A stretch of DNA of 64,000 nucleotides, from positions 62,001-126,000 of the forward strand of contig NZ_JAMDHK010000010.1 of assembly GCF_024721115.1 (NCBI RefSeq), written 5' to 3'. Numbering within the stretch: the stretch's first letter is position 1; the number at the start of each line of letters is the position of its first letter. Below, in pieces: positions 8,785-17,768 of this stretch. Below the pieces are notes generated by a model. The model ran no database searches. It had not been told where the DNA came from and saw only the letters and a program-made list of their open reading frames with translations. This stretch comes from Salipiger pentaromativorans. GTDB taxonomy: Bacteria > Pseudomonadota > Alphaproteobacteria > Rhodobacterales > Rhodobacteraceae. The position numbers and the translations under genes are program-made.

Positions 8785-9611
8785 GATTTCCGGCCCTTCG
8801 GATTCACATATGCGCCGATCCCGTCGCCGACGAAGTTACAGGCGAGCACTGTCAGGAAAATGGCGAGCCCCGGAAAGGTCGAGATCCACCAGGCGGTCAG
8901 CAGGTAGCTCTGGCCGAGGCTCAGCATGCGGCCCCAGCTCACCTGGCTCGGATCGCTGAGCCCGAGGAAGCTGAGCGAGGCTTCCAGCAGGATCGCCTGC
9001 CCCACCGCGAGCGTCGCCAGCGCAAAGACCGGGCGGACGGCGTTGGGAATGATCTCGCGCAGGAGGATATAGCCCTCGCTGTACCCCAGGCAGCGCACCG
9101 CATCGACGAAGTCGAGCCGCTTGATCCGCAGCACCTCGCCCCGGATGACCAGCGCCACAGGCGGCCAGGCGAGCAATGCGATGACCACCACGACCCGTGT
9201 CAGGCCGGGTCCCCACATGGCGACGATGACCGCCGCCAGGACAAAGGTCGGAATGACCTGGAACATCTCGGTGATGCGCATCACCACCAGATCCACCGCG
9301 CCGCCGGAAAAGCCCGCATAGGCCCCCACGATGATCCCCACGAGCGAGGTGGCGGCGGCGGCGGCAAAGCCCACGGTGAAGGAGATGCGCACGCCATCGA
9401 CGAATTGCAGGAACACGTCGCGCCCAAGCTCGTCCGTGCCGAAAAGATGCTGCGGCGAGGGTGGCTGCAGAAGGTCGGTGGACAGCGCCCTCGGGTTGCC
9501 GCCAGTAAGGGGCGGCACCAGCAGATAGAGCAGGATAAAGCCCGCAAAGATCGCAAGCCCGGTCCAGGCGCCCGCTCCGATATTGGGTAGTTTCAAGGCC
9601 TTATTCTCCAC
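8781..9611 (-). CDS. Peptide/nickel-type ABC transporter permease (DppC-like)
   Basis: A permease of 276 residues with an N-terminal transmembrane segment, the family motif HLFGTDELGRDVFLQ and a C-terminal BPD-transport module with the EAA-like loop (DAVRCLGYSEGYILLREIIP). I set the start at the GTG at 9611 (VENKALKLP), which overlaps the preceding permease gene by 11 bases and has GGGGG six bases upstream. Longer in-frame starts would run through dppB-like coding sequence. Confidence 0.9.
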   Translation of the reverse strand: MENKALKLPNIGAGAWTGLAIFAGFILLYLLVPPLTGGNPRALSTDLLQPPSPQHLFGTDELGRDVFLQFVDGVRISFTVGFAAAAATSLVGIIVGAYAGFSGGAVDLVVMRITEMFQVIPTFVLAAVIVAMWGPGLTRVVVVIALLAWPPVALVIRGEVLRIKRLDFVDAVRCLGYSEGYILLREIIPNAVRPVFALATLAVGQAILLEASLSFLGLSDPSQVSWGRMLSLGQSYLLTAWWISTFPGLAIFLTVLACNFVGDGIGAYVNPKGRKS

Positions 9612-10587
9612 GTCGCGCCCCCATGCTCTTGCGGACCCTTGGGTCGACGAGCGCGGCGACGAAATCCGCCAGCAGATTGCCCGCCACAACCATGACCGTG
9701 GCGAGCACAAGGATGCCCTGCAGCACGGGATAGTCGCGGCTGGCGATGGATTTCACGAACAGCGTGCCGAGGCCGGGCCAGGCAAAGACCGTCTCGACAA
9801 GGATCGAGCTGGTCAGCGCATGGCCGAGATTATAGCCCAGCACGACGATGACCGGCACCATGGCGTTGGGCAGCACGTGTTTCCACATGATGGCCCGCTC
9901 GCTCACACCCTTGGCCCGTGCGGTGGTGACGAAGTCGTCATGCATGACGCCCACCACGCTTGCCCGCGCCACCCGCAGCACGATGGCGATCTTGAACGAG
10001 ACCACGCAGATCAGCGGCAGGATCATATGCGCGGCCAGGTCGAGCGCCCCGGCGACACCGGTGGGCTGCACCCGGACCGAGCGTATCCCCGCCGCCGGAA
10101 GCCACGACAGCCCCACCGCAAAGATCAGCACCAGCACCTGCCCCAGCCAGAAGGACGGCATCGAATAGCCGAACATCACGATGGACGAGACCGTCGTGTC
10201 CAGCACCCCCGACCGCCGCACCGCCGTCACCACGGCCAGGAACACGCCGAGCAGAAAGGCGATGGCGATCCCCGGCAGGATAAGCTGCAACGTGTATTGC
10301 GCACGTTCGAGGATCAGCGGCAGCACCGCTTTGCGGTTTGCAAAGGAATACCCGAAATCGCCTTGAACAAGGTTCGTGACATAGTTCGCGAACTGCACCG
10401 TCAGCGGCTCGTCGAGCCCGAATTCGACGCGCACCTGAGCGATGTATTCATCCGGCGCGGGATATTCGCCGATCAGCGCGGTGACCGGGTCGCCCGGCAC
10501 CAGCTTGAGGATGAGGAAATTGACCGTGACGATGACGACGATGGTGACGAGGCCCCAGAAGAGCCGTCTGAAGAAGTATTTTCTCAT
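9601..10587 (-). CDS. Peptide/nickel-type ABC transporter permease (DppB-like)
   Basis: A 328-residue inner-membrane permease starting with the typical MRKYFFRRLFWGLVTIVVIV segment and the GDPVTALIGE motif of DppB/OppB proteins. The EAA loop is TTARAKGVSERAIMWKHVLP. It forms the transmembrane channel with the DppC-like protein. It lies about 200 bases downstream of the substrate-binding-protein gene, with a strong hairpin in between. Confidence 0.93.
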   Translation of the reverse strand: MRKYFFRRLFWGLVTIVVIVTVNFLILKLVPGDPVTALIGEYPAPDEYIAQVRVEFGLDEPLTVQFANYVTNLVQGDFGYSFANRKAVLPLILERAQYTLQLILPGIAIAFLLGVFLAVVTAVRRSGVLDTTVSSIVMFGYSMPSFWLGQVLVLIFAVGLSWLPAAGIRSVRVQPTGVAGALDLAAHMILPLICVVSFKIAIVLRVARASVVGVMHDDFVTTARAKGVSERAIMWKHVLPNAMVPVIVVLGYNLGHALTSSILVETVFAWPGLGTLFVKSIASRDYPVLQGILVLATVMVVAGNLLADFVAALVDPRVRKSMGARRGE

Positions 10588-10745
10588 CGCGTGGCATCCG
10601 GCCCGGCGGTTGCCGCCATTGCTGCCTGTTGCATGTGTTCGCGCTCGTGTTCGGGAGAATTGCTTGCCCCCTCACGCTGACCCGGACGGTCCGGTGAGGG
10701 AAGAGGGAACCGCCGTGACAGGCGGCCCCTCGGTGCGGTTGCGTG

Positions 10746-10776
10746 CCCCGTGGCCGGCTGTTCGCCGGCCACGGGG
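10746..10776 (-). terminator. Perfect 13-bp hairpin between binding-protein and permease genes
   Basis: CCCCGTGGCCGGC and its exact reverse complement are separated by a five-base loop. It sits 12 bases beyond the stop of the binding-protein gene, with no U-tract. In binding-protein-dependent importers such intercistronic stems usually protect the upstream mRNA or partly terminate, giving excess binding protein over membrane subunits. That role is inferred. Confidence 0.6.
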
Positions 10777-10788
10777 CGGATCGCAGGA

Positions 10789-12372
10789 TCACTCGGCGAA
10801 ATAGGCCTCGCCGAAGCGGCCGGCGCCTTCATAGCCCCAGATGCCGTAGAGATTGGCAACCGCCGCGTCGATCCCCTTGTTCTCGTGCAGGGTCATGACC
10901 GGCAGTTCCTCGGCGATGATCTTTTCCGCCTCGCGGTACGCCGCGCTCCGGGCCGAGGTTTCGGCCAGCGTCGCTCCCTGGGCGAACAGCTCGTCCACCT
11001 GGGGATTGCTGTAGCCCGAGGCGTTGCCGTAATTCTTGCCGATCGACGAGGTGATATAGACCCGCGCAATGCCGAGCGCCGGATCGCCATAGGTTCCGTA
11101 CGAGATGATCAGCACGCCGAAATCGCCATCGGTATAGGCGCGCGGGAGCAGCAGCGCGCGTTCCAGCGGCTCGACATTGACCTTGACGCCAACCTCCTGC
11201 CAGGCCGCCTGGATCGCGGTCGCGGCCTTCAGCCGCTCGGGCACGGCGGCCTCGAAGATGATGCTGGTCTCGAACCGGGTGCCGTCGGAGCCGCGCGCGA
11301 AGCCCAGTTCGTCGAGCTTGGCGTTCACCGCGTCCACATCGGCCGGATACATCTCGTCATAGCTCAGATCCGGGTTCGACGCCCAGCTCACCTGTTTCGG
11401 GATCGGGCCGGTCGCCTTCATGCCCTGTCCGCCAAACCCGGCCTTGAAGATAAAGTCCCGGTCCACGAGGCTGAACAGCGCCTGACGCAGCTCCTTGTTG
11501 TCGAAGGGCGGCTTGGTGACGTTGAAGAAGCCGAGCAGATTGTTCGGTGCCTGGCTCGCGGGCATGGTCTTGAGCGCCGGGCTCGCCTCGACGGCGGGCA
11601 GGTCGCTGACCGGGAAGTAGTATTTCTGGATGAAATCCGCCTCCCCGGCCAGCATGGCCTGAACGCGCGAGGCGGCATTGGGCATGAAGCGCGCAACCAC
11701 CCCGTCGAGGTAGGGGCGCCCCTCCTTCCAGTATGCCTCGTTCTTCACGAGCCGGATGGAGTCCCCGGTGTTCCAGGTCTCGAACTTGAAGGGACCTGTG
11801 CCGATCATCTCGGAGGAAGCCGGGTTGGTGTTCGGATCGGTGCCTTCGAAGACATGTTTGGGCGTGATCGCCCCACCGTTCCAGCAGGTCAGGATCCGCA
11901 TGAAGGGGCCGAAGGGCTCGCTGAGATTCACCGTCACCGCATGCGGCCCGTCCGCCACCACGCTTTCGATGCGCTTGCCAAGCTGCGCCGAAAAGAGCGG
12001 CGCGTATTTCGAGTTCACATTGGTAAAGGCATAGACCACATCGTCGGCGGTGAAGGGCTCGCCATCATGCCAGCTGGTCTCTCTCAGCTCGAACGTGTAG
12101 GACAGCCCGTCGTCCGAGATGGTCCAGGATTTGGCCAGCGCCGGAACCGGGTTGCCCTCGCCGTCGATCTCGACGAGGCCCTCCAGCACCATGCAGCCCA
12201 CCACGCCCTCGCCCGAGCCCGACGTGATCGCGGGATTGAGCGAGGTCAGCTCGTCGCCCACCACGACAATGGCCGTTCCGCCATAGGTGGGGTCCGGATC
12301 CTGGGCCAGCGCAGGCCCGGCGGTGGACAAAAGAAGGGTCGAAAGGCTTAACGCCCACGGTCTCAGTTTCAT
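10789..12372 (-). CDS. ABC transporter substrate-binding protein (peptide/nickel family, SBP family 5)
   Basis: A 527-residue exported protein. The Sec signal peptide is residues 1-23 (MKLRPWALSLSTLLLSTAGP then ALA). The mature protein has the family-5 hallmarks: GDELTSLNPAI, the DGLSYTFELRETSWHDGEPF segment around residue 85-105 and the late ASGYSNPQVDELFAQG motif. It captures the substrate in the periplasm for the permease/ATPase set downstream. The ATG at 12372 follows AGGGA by eight bases. Family-5 proteins bind peptides, nickel chelates, opines and other solutes, so the ligand is open. Confidence 0.92.
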   Translation of the reverse strand: MKLRPWALSLSTLLLSTAGPALAQDPDPTYGGTAIVVVGDELTSLNPAITSGSGEGVVGCMVLEGLVEIDGEGNPVPALAKSWTISDDGLSYTFELRETSWHDGEPFTADDVVYAFTNVNSKYAPLFSAQLGKRIESVVADGPHAVTVNLSEPFGPFMRILTCWNGGAITPKHVFEGTDPNTNPASSEMIGTGPFKFETWNTGDSIRLVKNEAYWKEGRPYLDGVVARFMPNAASRVQAMLAGEADFIQKYYFPVSDLPAVEASPALKTMPASQAPNNLLGFFNVTKPPFDNKELRQALFSLVDRDFIFKAGFGGQGMKATGPIPKQVSWASNPDLSYDEMYPADVDAVNAKLDELGFARGSDGTRFETSIIFEAAVPERLKAATAIQAAWQEVGVKVNVEPLERALLLPRAYTDGDFGVLIISYGTYGDPALGIARVYITSSIGKNYGNASGYSNPQVDELFAQGATLAETSARSAAYREAEKIIAEELPVMTLHENKGIDAAVANLYGIWGYEGAGRFGEAYFAE

Positions 12373-12589
12373 GATGTTTTCCCTGTTCGCTTTGTTTGTA
12401 TTTGTCTGGCTGTTGTCGCCGCGCTGGACCGGGAGACCCGTGCCCCCGGTCGCAGCCTGCTGCAATTTCACAAGCACTCCGTCCCAATTTCAAGACAAAT
12501 CCGGTACTTGTTCAATTTATTGATACATCCCCCATATCGGTAATGTTTTTGGCTCAGGATTTGCGCTCCTGCGCCGGCTTCCTCCGGCC
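12373..12589 (-). promoter_or_regulatory. Promoter region of the ABC importer operon
   Basis: This gap holds an AT-rich patch (about 12480-12560) in otherwise GC-rich DNA. On the minus strand TTGAAC is followed after 17 bases by TGAAAT, a plausible weak sigma-70 promoter, and TCAAT-AA-ATTGA forms a short inverted repeat just upstream. No experimental support; matches are partial. Confidence 0.3.
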
Positions 12590-13915
12590 TCAAACCCAAG
12601 GCGAGGGAACGTCCGGCAAGCCGAGATTCCCGCGCAGCGTCGTGCTCTCGTATTCCGTTCGATAAAGGCCCCGGCGCTGAAGCTCGGGCACCACCAGTTC
12701 GACGAAGGCATGGATGTCGCGCGGGGATTTCGCCGGCAGGATGTTGAAGCCGTCGGCGGCGCCCTCGGTGAACCACTTCTCCATGACATCGGCGATGTCC
12801 GAGGGCGAGCCCACCACCTCGAGATGCTGGTCGCTGATCACCGCATTCTCGTAGAGCTGCCGGATCGACCAACCCTCGCGGCGCGCCTGTTCGAGATAGA
12901 GATCGCTCCGGCTGATCCCCGAGATGGATTTCACCTCGTCCGGGAAGGGGCCGTCGATATCGTATTTGGACAGGTCGCCGAAATGCCGCGCGAGCCGCTG
13001 AAGACCCACGATCGGGTCGAGATCCTTCTGCGACTGGCGCTTCCACGCCTCCGCATCGGCGCGGGTCTCGCCCACCACCGGCATCAGGCCGGGCAGGATG
13101 CGGATGTCGTCGGGGCTGCGGCCAAATTTCTTCACCCGCTCCTTCATCGAGGCATAGGCGGCCCTGGCGGAGTCGAAATCGCTTTGCAGGGCATAGATCA
13201 CCTCGGCCTTGGAGGCGGCGAAATCCAACCCCGCTTCCGAGGCACCCGCCTGAAAAATCACCGGGCGGCCCTGCGGCGAACGCGGCTGCGAGAGCGGACC
13301 ATCGACGCGGAAGAACGCGCCCTTGTGATTGATCGGGTGCATCTTGGACGGCTCGAAGAACACGCCACGCTCCCGGTCGCGCGGAAAGGCATCGTCCTCC
13401 CAGCTGTTCCAGAGCCCGAAACACACGTCGAGCATCTCTTTGGCGCGCTGGTAGCGCAGGCCCTTTTCGAGGATCTTCTCCTCTCCGAAATTCCGCGCCT
13501 CCGCGTCGCGCGACGAGGTGACCACGTTCCAGCCCATGCGGCCGCCGCTGAGATGATCGACCGAGCCGAGCTGGCGGGCGAGCTGGAAAGGCTGGTGAAA
13601 GGTCGAGGACACGGTGGCCACGAGCCCGATATTGCTGGTGACCGCGCTCAGCGCCGCCAGCAGCGTGATCGGCTCGAACTCGGCCCCGCCATCGGAGCGC
13701 CCGAGCGCGCCCTCGGGGATGTTGGGCGAAAAGAACGCGCTGTGATCGGCCAGGAAGAAGATGTCGAAGAAAGCGCTTTCCAGCGTCTTGGCAAGATCGA
13801 GATAGAAGTTGAAATTGATCGCGCCGTCCGCCGGGACATCCGGATCCAGCCAGCCGGTCGGGTGATAGCCCAGCCCGCGTACCGATGCACCGAGCCTCAT
13901 CTTGCGGTCACTCAT
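12590..13915 (-). CDS. NtaA/SnaA/DszA-family FMN-dependent monooxygenase (copy A)
   Basis: A 441-residue member of the bacterial-luciferase-like family that uses FMNH2 and O2. Diagnostic segments are the N-terminal MRLGASVRGLGYHPTGW, FDIFFLADH near residue 55, the GRMGWNVVTS stretch near 145, SPQGRPVIFQAGAS near 235 and the C-terminal ELQRRGLYRTEYEST. Relatives oxidise nitrilotriacetate, EDTA and dibenzothiophene sulfone and need a separate flavin reductase, supplied here by the gene at 33209. The ATG at 13915 follows AAAGGAA. It is the most downstream of three adjacent paralogues. Confidence 0.9.
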   Translation of the reverse strand: MSDRKMRLGASVRGLGYHPTGWLDPDVPADGAINFNFYLDLAKTLESAFFDIFFLADHSAFFSPNIPEGALGRSDGGAEFEPITLLAALSAVTSNIGLVATVSSTFHQPFQLARQLGSVDHLSGGRMGWNVVTSSRDAEARNFGEEKILEKGLRYQRAKEMLDVCFGLWNSWEDDAFPRDRERGVFFEPSKMHPINHKGAFFRVDGPLSQPRSPQGRPVIFQAGASEAGLDFAASKAEVIYALQSDFDSARAAYASMKERVKKFGRSPDDIRILPGLMPVVGETRADAEAWKRQSQKDLDPIVGLQRLARHFGDLSKYDIDGPFPDEVKSISGISRSDLYLEQARREGWSIRQLYENAVISDQHLEVVGSPSDIADVMEKWFTEGAADGFNILPAKSPRDIHAFVELVVPELQRRGLYRTEYESTTLRGNLGLPDVPSPWV

Positions 13916-13950
13916 ATCCGTTCCTTTCCATTGCCCCGCGCGTGGCGGGA

Positions 13951-15327
13951 TCAGTTTGCGTCCTGCAGCGCAGGCCGTGCATAGCGGCTTTCCGGGCGGG
14001 CAAGCCCAAGATGATCGCGCAGGGTGGCGCCCTCGTATTCCTCCCGGTAGAGGCCCCGGCGCTGAAGTTCGGGCACCACCAGTTCGACAAAATCCTCGAG
14101 CCCGCCGGGCAGAACCGCGGGCTGGATGATGAACCCGTCCCCCGCCCCGCTGCGGAACCAGTGTTCCAGCTCGTCCGCCACCTGCACGGCATCGCCGACG
14201 ATCTGATGCGAGCCGCGCCCGTTGGCGTAGCGCTGGTAAAGCTCGCGCACGGTGGGCCGCTCGGCCTCGACCACCCGGCGCAGGGCCTGCGCGGTCGAGC
14301 GCACACCGCCGTCGATCTCGGGGATCAGATCGAGCGGAAACGGCTCGTCGAGCGGCATCTCGGGCAGGTCGATATAGCCCAGCTCCGCCGACAGGATTGC
14401 GCGACCGACATCGGGGTGGATCTTGGACTGAAGGAAATCGTGCTGCTCCCGTGCCTCGGCCTCGGTGCGTCCGACGGTGACCGCCATGCCCGGCATGACG
14501 AGGATCTCGTCCGGATCGCGCCCGTGTTTCGGCAGGCGCCCCCGGATGTCCTCGCGCAGGGACCGGCAGCGTTCCAGCGACTGCTGCTGCATAAAGACCA
14601 CGTCGGCATTGCGCGCCGCCGTCTCCTTGCCGGTCTCCGAGGTGCCCGCCTGAAAGAGCACAGGGCGCCCCTGCGGCGGGCGCCGCATATTGAGCGGCCC
14701 CTCGACCGAAAAGGACTCGCCCTCGTGATGCAGCACATGCATCTTGTCGAGATCGGCATAAAGCCCCGAGGCGCGATCCATGACAAAGGCGTCGTCGTCG
14801 TAGCTGTCCCAGAGCCCGCAGACGATCTCGACGAATTCCTGCGCGCGCCTGTAGCGGTCCTCGTGCTCGAAATGCTCGGGACGTCCGAAGTTCCGGCTCG
14901 AGGCGGCGTTGCCGGTGGTGACGATGTTCCACCCCGCCCGGCCCGCACTCAGGTGGTCGAGCGAGCCGAAAGAGCGGGCAAGGTTGTAGGGCTCGGTATA
15001 GCTGGTGCTCGCCGTCGCCACGAGGCCGATGCGCGAGGTCGCCGCCGCAAGCGTCGAAAGCAGCGTCAGCGGCTCGAAATAGGCGAGATATTGCGGCCAG
15101 CGCCCCTTGGCCTTCACATCGCCCAGCCGGATCGCCAGGGAATCCGCAAGAAAGATCAGGTCGAACTTCCCACGTTCGGCAAGCTGCGCCATCTCGATAT
15201 AATGGCGCGGGTTCGAGCCTGCGTCGATCTGCGACCGCGGATGATGCCAGGCCGCGACATGGTGGCCCGTCGCATGAATGTGCAGAGCCAGTTTCATCTG
15301 CCGCGTCGCGCTCTTGGCTGGCGCCAT
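13951..15327 (-). CDS. NtaA/SnaA/DszA-family FMN-dependent monooxygenase (copy B)
   Basis: A 458-residue paralogue with the same architecture: LALHIHATGHHVAAWHHP at the start, FDLIFLADSLA near residue 55, GRAGWNIVTTGN near 145, PQGRPVLFQAGTSETG and C-terminal ELQRRGLYREEYEGATLRDH. It differs clearly from copies A and C along its length, so the three are not recent duplicates and may take different substrates. Copy A follows after a 35-base gap. A promoter-like region precedes it. Confidence 0.9.
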   Translation of the reverse strand: MAPAKSATRQMKLALHIHATGHHVAAWHHPRSQIDAGSNPRHYIEMAQLAERGKFDLIFLADSLAIRLGDVKAKGRWPQYLAYFEPLTLLSTLAAATSRIGLVATASTSYTEPYNLARSFGSLDHLSAGRAGWNIVTTGNAASSRNFGRPEHFEHEDRYRRAQEFVEIVCGLWDSYDDDAFVMDRASGLYADLDKMHVLHHEGESFSVEGPLNMRRPPQGRPVLFQAGTSETGKETAARNADVVFMQQQSLERCRSLREDIRGRLPKHGRDPDEILVMPGMAVTVGRTEAEAREQHDFLQSKIHPDVGRAILSAELGYIDLPEMPLDEPFPLDLIPEIDGGVRSTAQALRRVVEAERPTVRELYQRYANGRGSHQIVGDAVQVADELEHWFRSGAGDGFIIQPAVLPGGLEDFVELVVPELQRRGLYREEYEGATLRDHLGLARPESRYARPALQDAN

Positions 15328-15371
15328 CGTCCCATCCCTTTCGCCTGCTGTCGCCGCCCGTTCCCGGGGGT

Positions 15372-15392
15372 GAGTCGCAAGAACCGCGACTC
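15372..15392 (-). repeat. 7-bp inverted repeat in the copy B leader
   Basis: GAGTCGC, seven bases, then GCGACTC form a perfect inverted repeat. It lies between the likely promoter at 15419-15444 and the copy B start at 15327, so it would form a stem in the 5' leader. It could also be an operator. No U-tract follows. Confidence 0.4.
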
Positions 15393-15418
15393 GTTACGAA
15401 ATTTCTCTATATCGCTAG

Positions 15419-15444
15419 ATTATACCAAAATTTGTATTCTACAA
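15419..15444 (-). promoter_or_regulatory. Promoter of monooxygenases B and A with palindromic operator
   Basis: On the minus strand a perfect TATAAT lies at 15424-15419 in a sharply AT-rich patch. Fourteen bases upstream of this hexamer the palindrome TTGTA-GAA-TACAA (15432-15444) covers the expected -35 region. The -35 itself is poor, as expected for an activated or regulated promoter. An octamer TTTTGGTA just beside the -10 recurs upstream of the TAXI-TRAP operon (27082-27089). Confidence 0.45.
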
Positions 15445-15478
15445 TATTTTTGTTCTCCCCCTTGCCTCGCGATCCGAC

Positions 15479-16789
15479 TCACAGCGGCGCGAGCCCGAGG
15501 TTTTCGCGCAGGGTCGCGCCTTCGTAGGCGGTCCGGAACAGGCCACGCTGCTGAAGCCTTGGCACAATGTGTTCGACGAAATCCGCAAGGTTGCCGGGGG
15601 TGTGCGATGGCAGGACATTGAACCCGTCGCAGGCGCCCGAGGTGAACCACTCCGCCAACACCTCCGCCGCCCGATCATGCGTGCCCACGATCTGGAAATG
15701 CTGCCCCAGCCCGACCCGCTGACAGAGCTGCCGCAGGGTCCAGCTTTTCTCGCGGGCGCGCTTCACCGATTCCCTCGCGACGGAATAGGACGTGCCCTCT
15801 GCCGGTCCCTCCGCCGGCACCGGCTCGTCCAGCATTTCGGGGGTGAACACATCGCCGAACTGCCGGTTCAGCATCCCCAGCGCCGTCAGCGGATCGACGA
15901 TGTCGAGCAGCACCCGGTATTTCTCGCGCGCCTCCGCCTCGGTTTCCCCCGAGATGACCTGCACCCCCGGCATCGACAGGATCTGGTCGCCCGTCCGTCC
16001 GAACTTGACGGCGCGTGCCTGCAGCTCGCGGCGATTGGCAATCGCCGCCTCGATGCTGCGCGGGATCGAATAGACCACATCCGCATAGCGCCCGGCGAGG
16101 TCCAGCCCCTCCTCCGAGGCCCCGGCCTGCACGATGAGCGGCCGGCCCTGCGGCACGCGCGACGAGGTCAGAGGCCCCGCCACCTGGAAATGCGGCCCGA
16201 CATGGTTCACCGCATGCACCTTCGACGGATCGAAGAACAGACCGCTCTGCCTGTCCGCGACGAGGGCGCCCTCTTCCCAGCTGTCCCAGAGTCCGATCGC
16301 TGTCTCCAGGAACTCCGTCGCCCGCGCGTAGCGCTCGGGTTTGCTCAGCTGTTCGGCGCGGTTGAAATTCGCCGCCTCGCGGTTCGAAAAGGAGGTGACG
16401 ACGTTCCAGCCCGCGCGCCCGCCGCTGATATGGTCGAGCGCGGCAAAGCGCCGGGCGATGTGATAGGGCTCGTGATAGGTGGTCGACGAGGTTGCGACCA
16501 GCCCCACATGCCGCGTTTCCATGGCAAGCGCTGGCAGGATCATCAGCGGATCGAGGATCGCGTCGCCCGGATAGCGCGCGGCGGCGCCGAGCGGGCTGTC
16601 GATGGCGCGCGTCGCCAGCGCATCGGCAAAGAACACCATGTCGAAAAGCCCGGCCTCGGCAATGCGGGCAAGCTCGGCATAATGGCCGATCTTCTCGGCC
16701 GCGCGCGGATCCACATCCGGGTGCCTCCAGGCGGAGACATGGTAACCGACGCCGCGGATCGACGCGCCGAGCTTGAGTGTTTTCTGCAT
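15479..16789 (-). CDS. NtaA/SnaA/DszA-family FMN-dependent monooxygenase (copy C)
   Basis: A 436-residue member of the same family: LKLGASIRGVGYHVSAWRHP at the N terminus, FDMVFFADALA, GRAGWNVVTSF, PQGRPLIVQAGASEEG and C-terminal RLQQRGLFRTAYEGATLREN. It is closest in its opening segment to copy A. The start ATG follows AGAGG. It lies 66 bases after the deacetylase-like gene, so it may be the tail of the TAXI/molybdenum hydroxylase operon. Confidence 0.9.
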   Translation of the reverse strand: MQKTLKLGASIRGVGYHVSAWRHPDVDPRAAEKIGHYAELARIAEAGLFDMVFFADALATRAIDSPLGAAARYPGDAILDPLMILPALAMETRHVGLVATSSTTYHEPYHIARRFAALDHISGGRAGWNVVTSFSNREAANFNRAEQLSKPERYARATEFLETAIGLWDSWEEGALVADRQSGLFFDPSKVHAVNHVGPHFQVAGPLTSSRVPQGRPLIVQAGASEEGLDLAGRYADVVYSIPRSIEAAIANRRELQARAVKFGRTGDQILSMPGVQVISGETEAEAREKYRVLLDIVDPLTALGMLNRQFGDVFTPEMLDEPVPAEGPAEGTSYSVARESVKRAREKSWTLRQLCQRVGLGQHFQIVGTHDRAAEVLAEWFTSGACDGFNVLPSHTPGNLADFVEHIVPRLQQRGLFRTAYEGATLRENLGLAPL

Positions 16790-16809
16790 GTTGGGCCTCT
16801 TGGATGAGG

Positions 16810-16832
16810 CCGGGGCACCCGTCGCACCCCGG
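16810..16832 (-). repeat. Short GC-rich inverted repeat between deacetylase and monooxygenase genes
   Basis: CCGGGG, eleven bases, CCCCGG. It falls in the 66-base gap after the deacetylase-like gene and could form a small stem in the transcript. No U-tract follows, so it is not a standard terminator. Confidence 0.3.
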
Positions 16833-16855
16833 CGCAGGTGCTGGGGGTTTCGCGG

Positions 16856-17755
16856 TCAGGCCACGCTGTCGGGCGGAAACAGCCCGGCATAATGAGCGGC
16901 GACCTGCCCGGGGGTGGTGATCCAGACATCGTCGCGATGCCGGTTGATATGCTCGAGCGCCCGCCGCAATGCCCGCAGCCGGTAGGGCTGACCGATCACG
17001 AAGGGATGCAGCACGATGGTATAGCAGAGCGGGTATTTCCGGGACTGCAGCAGCATCTCGTCGAACTGGTCGATCATCATCCGCTCGAAATCGCCCGCGC
17101 CCTCGTGGCGGTAGACCATTGTCGGGCTGTCGTTGACCTCGATGGAATAGGGCACCGACAGGATCGGCCCCGAGCGCGTCTTCATCCAGAACGGCTGATC
17201 GTCGGCGGGCCAGTCGAGCTGATAGGTGAAACCCACCTCCTTCAGCAGGTCGAGCGTCACATCCGTCTGCGCCAGCCACGGCCCCAGCCAGCCACCCGGC
17301 GCCTTGCCGTCGAACGCCTCGATCGCGTCAAAGGCCTCGGCGATGAGCGCCCGTTCGATGGGCTCGTCAAAGGCATCCTGCCGCTCGCCGTTGGTCCGGC
17401 CATGCCCCACGAATTCGTCGCCCCGCGCCTTGATCCGCTCGGCGATCTGCGGGCAGGTCTGGAACAGCAGCGAATTGAAATTATGCGACGCGGGAAAGCC
17501 CAGCTCGTCCAGCAGATCGAAGAGATACCACTGGCCGACCCGGTTGCCGTAATCCTTCCACGCATAGTTGCGGCTGGTCGGCGGCGCACCCACCGTGGCG
17601 CTGTCCGATCCCAGCCCCTCGCGAAAGCTGAAGACCTCGATATTGTTGCAGATGCTGACCGAAAGCCGCTTGCCGCCGGGCCAGGTAAAATCCGGCCGCT
17701 CGGGCAGCGGAACATAGTCGTAACGTCCGTGATCGCGCAGGGTGAGAAGCGACAT
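16856..17755 (-). CDS. Polysaccharide deacetylase/allantoinase (PuuE)-like hydrolase
   Basis: A 299-residue NodB-homology protein. The segments KRLSVSICNNIEVFSF (residues about 29-44), GFPASHNFNSLLFQTCP near 88-104, DEFVGHGRTNGERQD near 112-126 and CYTIVLHPFVIGQPYRL near 245 follow the pattern of cofactor-independent allantoinase PuuE and related cyclic amide hydrolases, not of sugar deacetylases. In a cluster with a molybdenum hydroxylase and amidase it probably opens or trims a nitrogen-containing ring or amide. Start chosen by GAGGAGG upstream; it follows coxS-like by 13 bases. Confidence 0.8.
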   Translation of the reverse strand: MSLLTLRDHGRYDYVPLPERPDFTWPGGKRLSVSICNNIEVFSFREGLGSDSATVGAPPTSRNYAWKDYGNRVGQWYLFDLLDELGFPASHNFNSLLFQTCPQIAERIKARGDEFVGHGRTNGERQDAFDEPIERALIAEAFDAIEAFDGKAPGGWLGPWLAQTDVTLDLLKEVGFTYQLDWPADDQPFWMKTRSGPILSVPYSIEVNDSPTMVYRHEGAGDFERMMIDQFDEMLLQSRKYPLCYTIVLHPFVIGQPYRLRALRRALEHINRHRDDVWITTPGQVAAHYAGLFPPDSVA

Positions 17756-17768
17756 GGCGGGATCCTCC

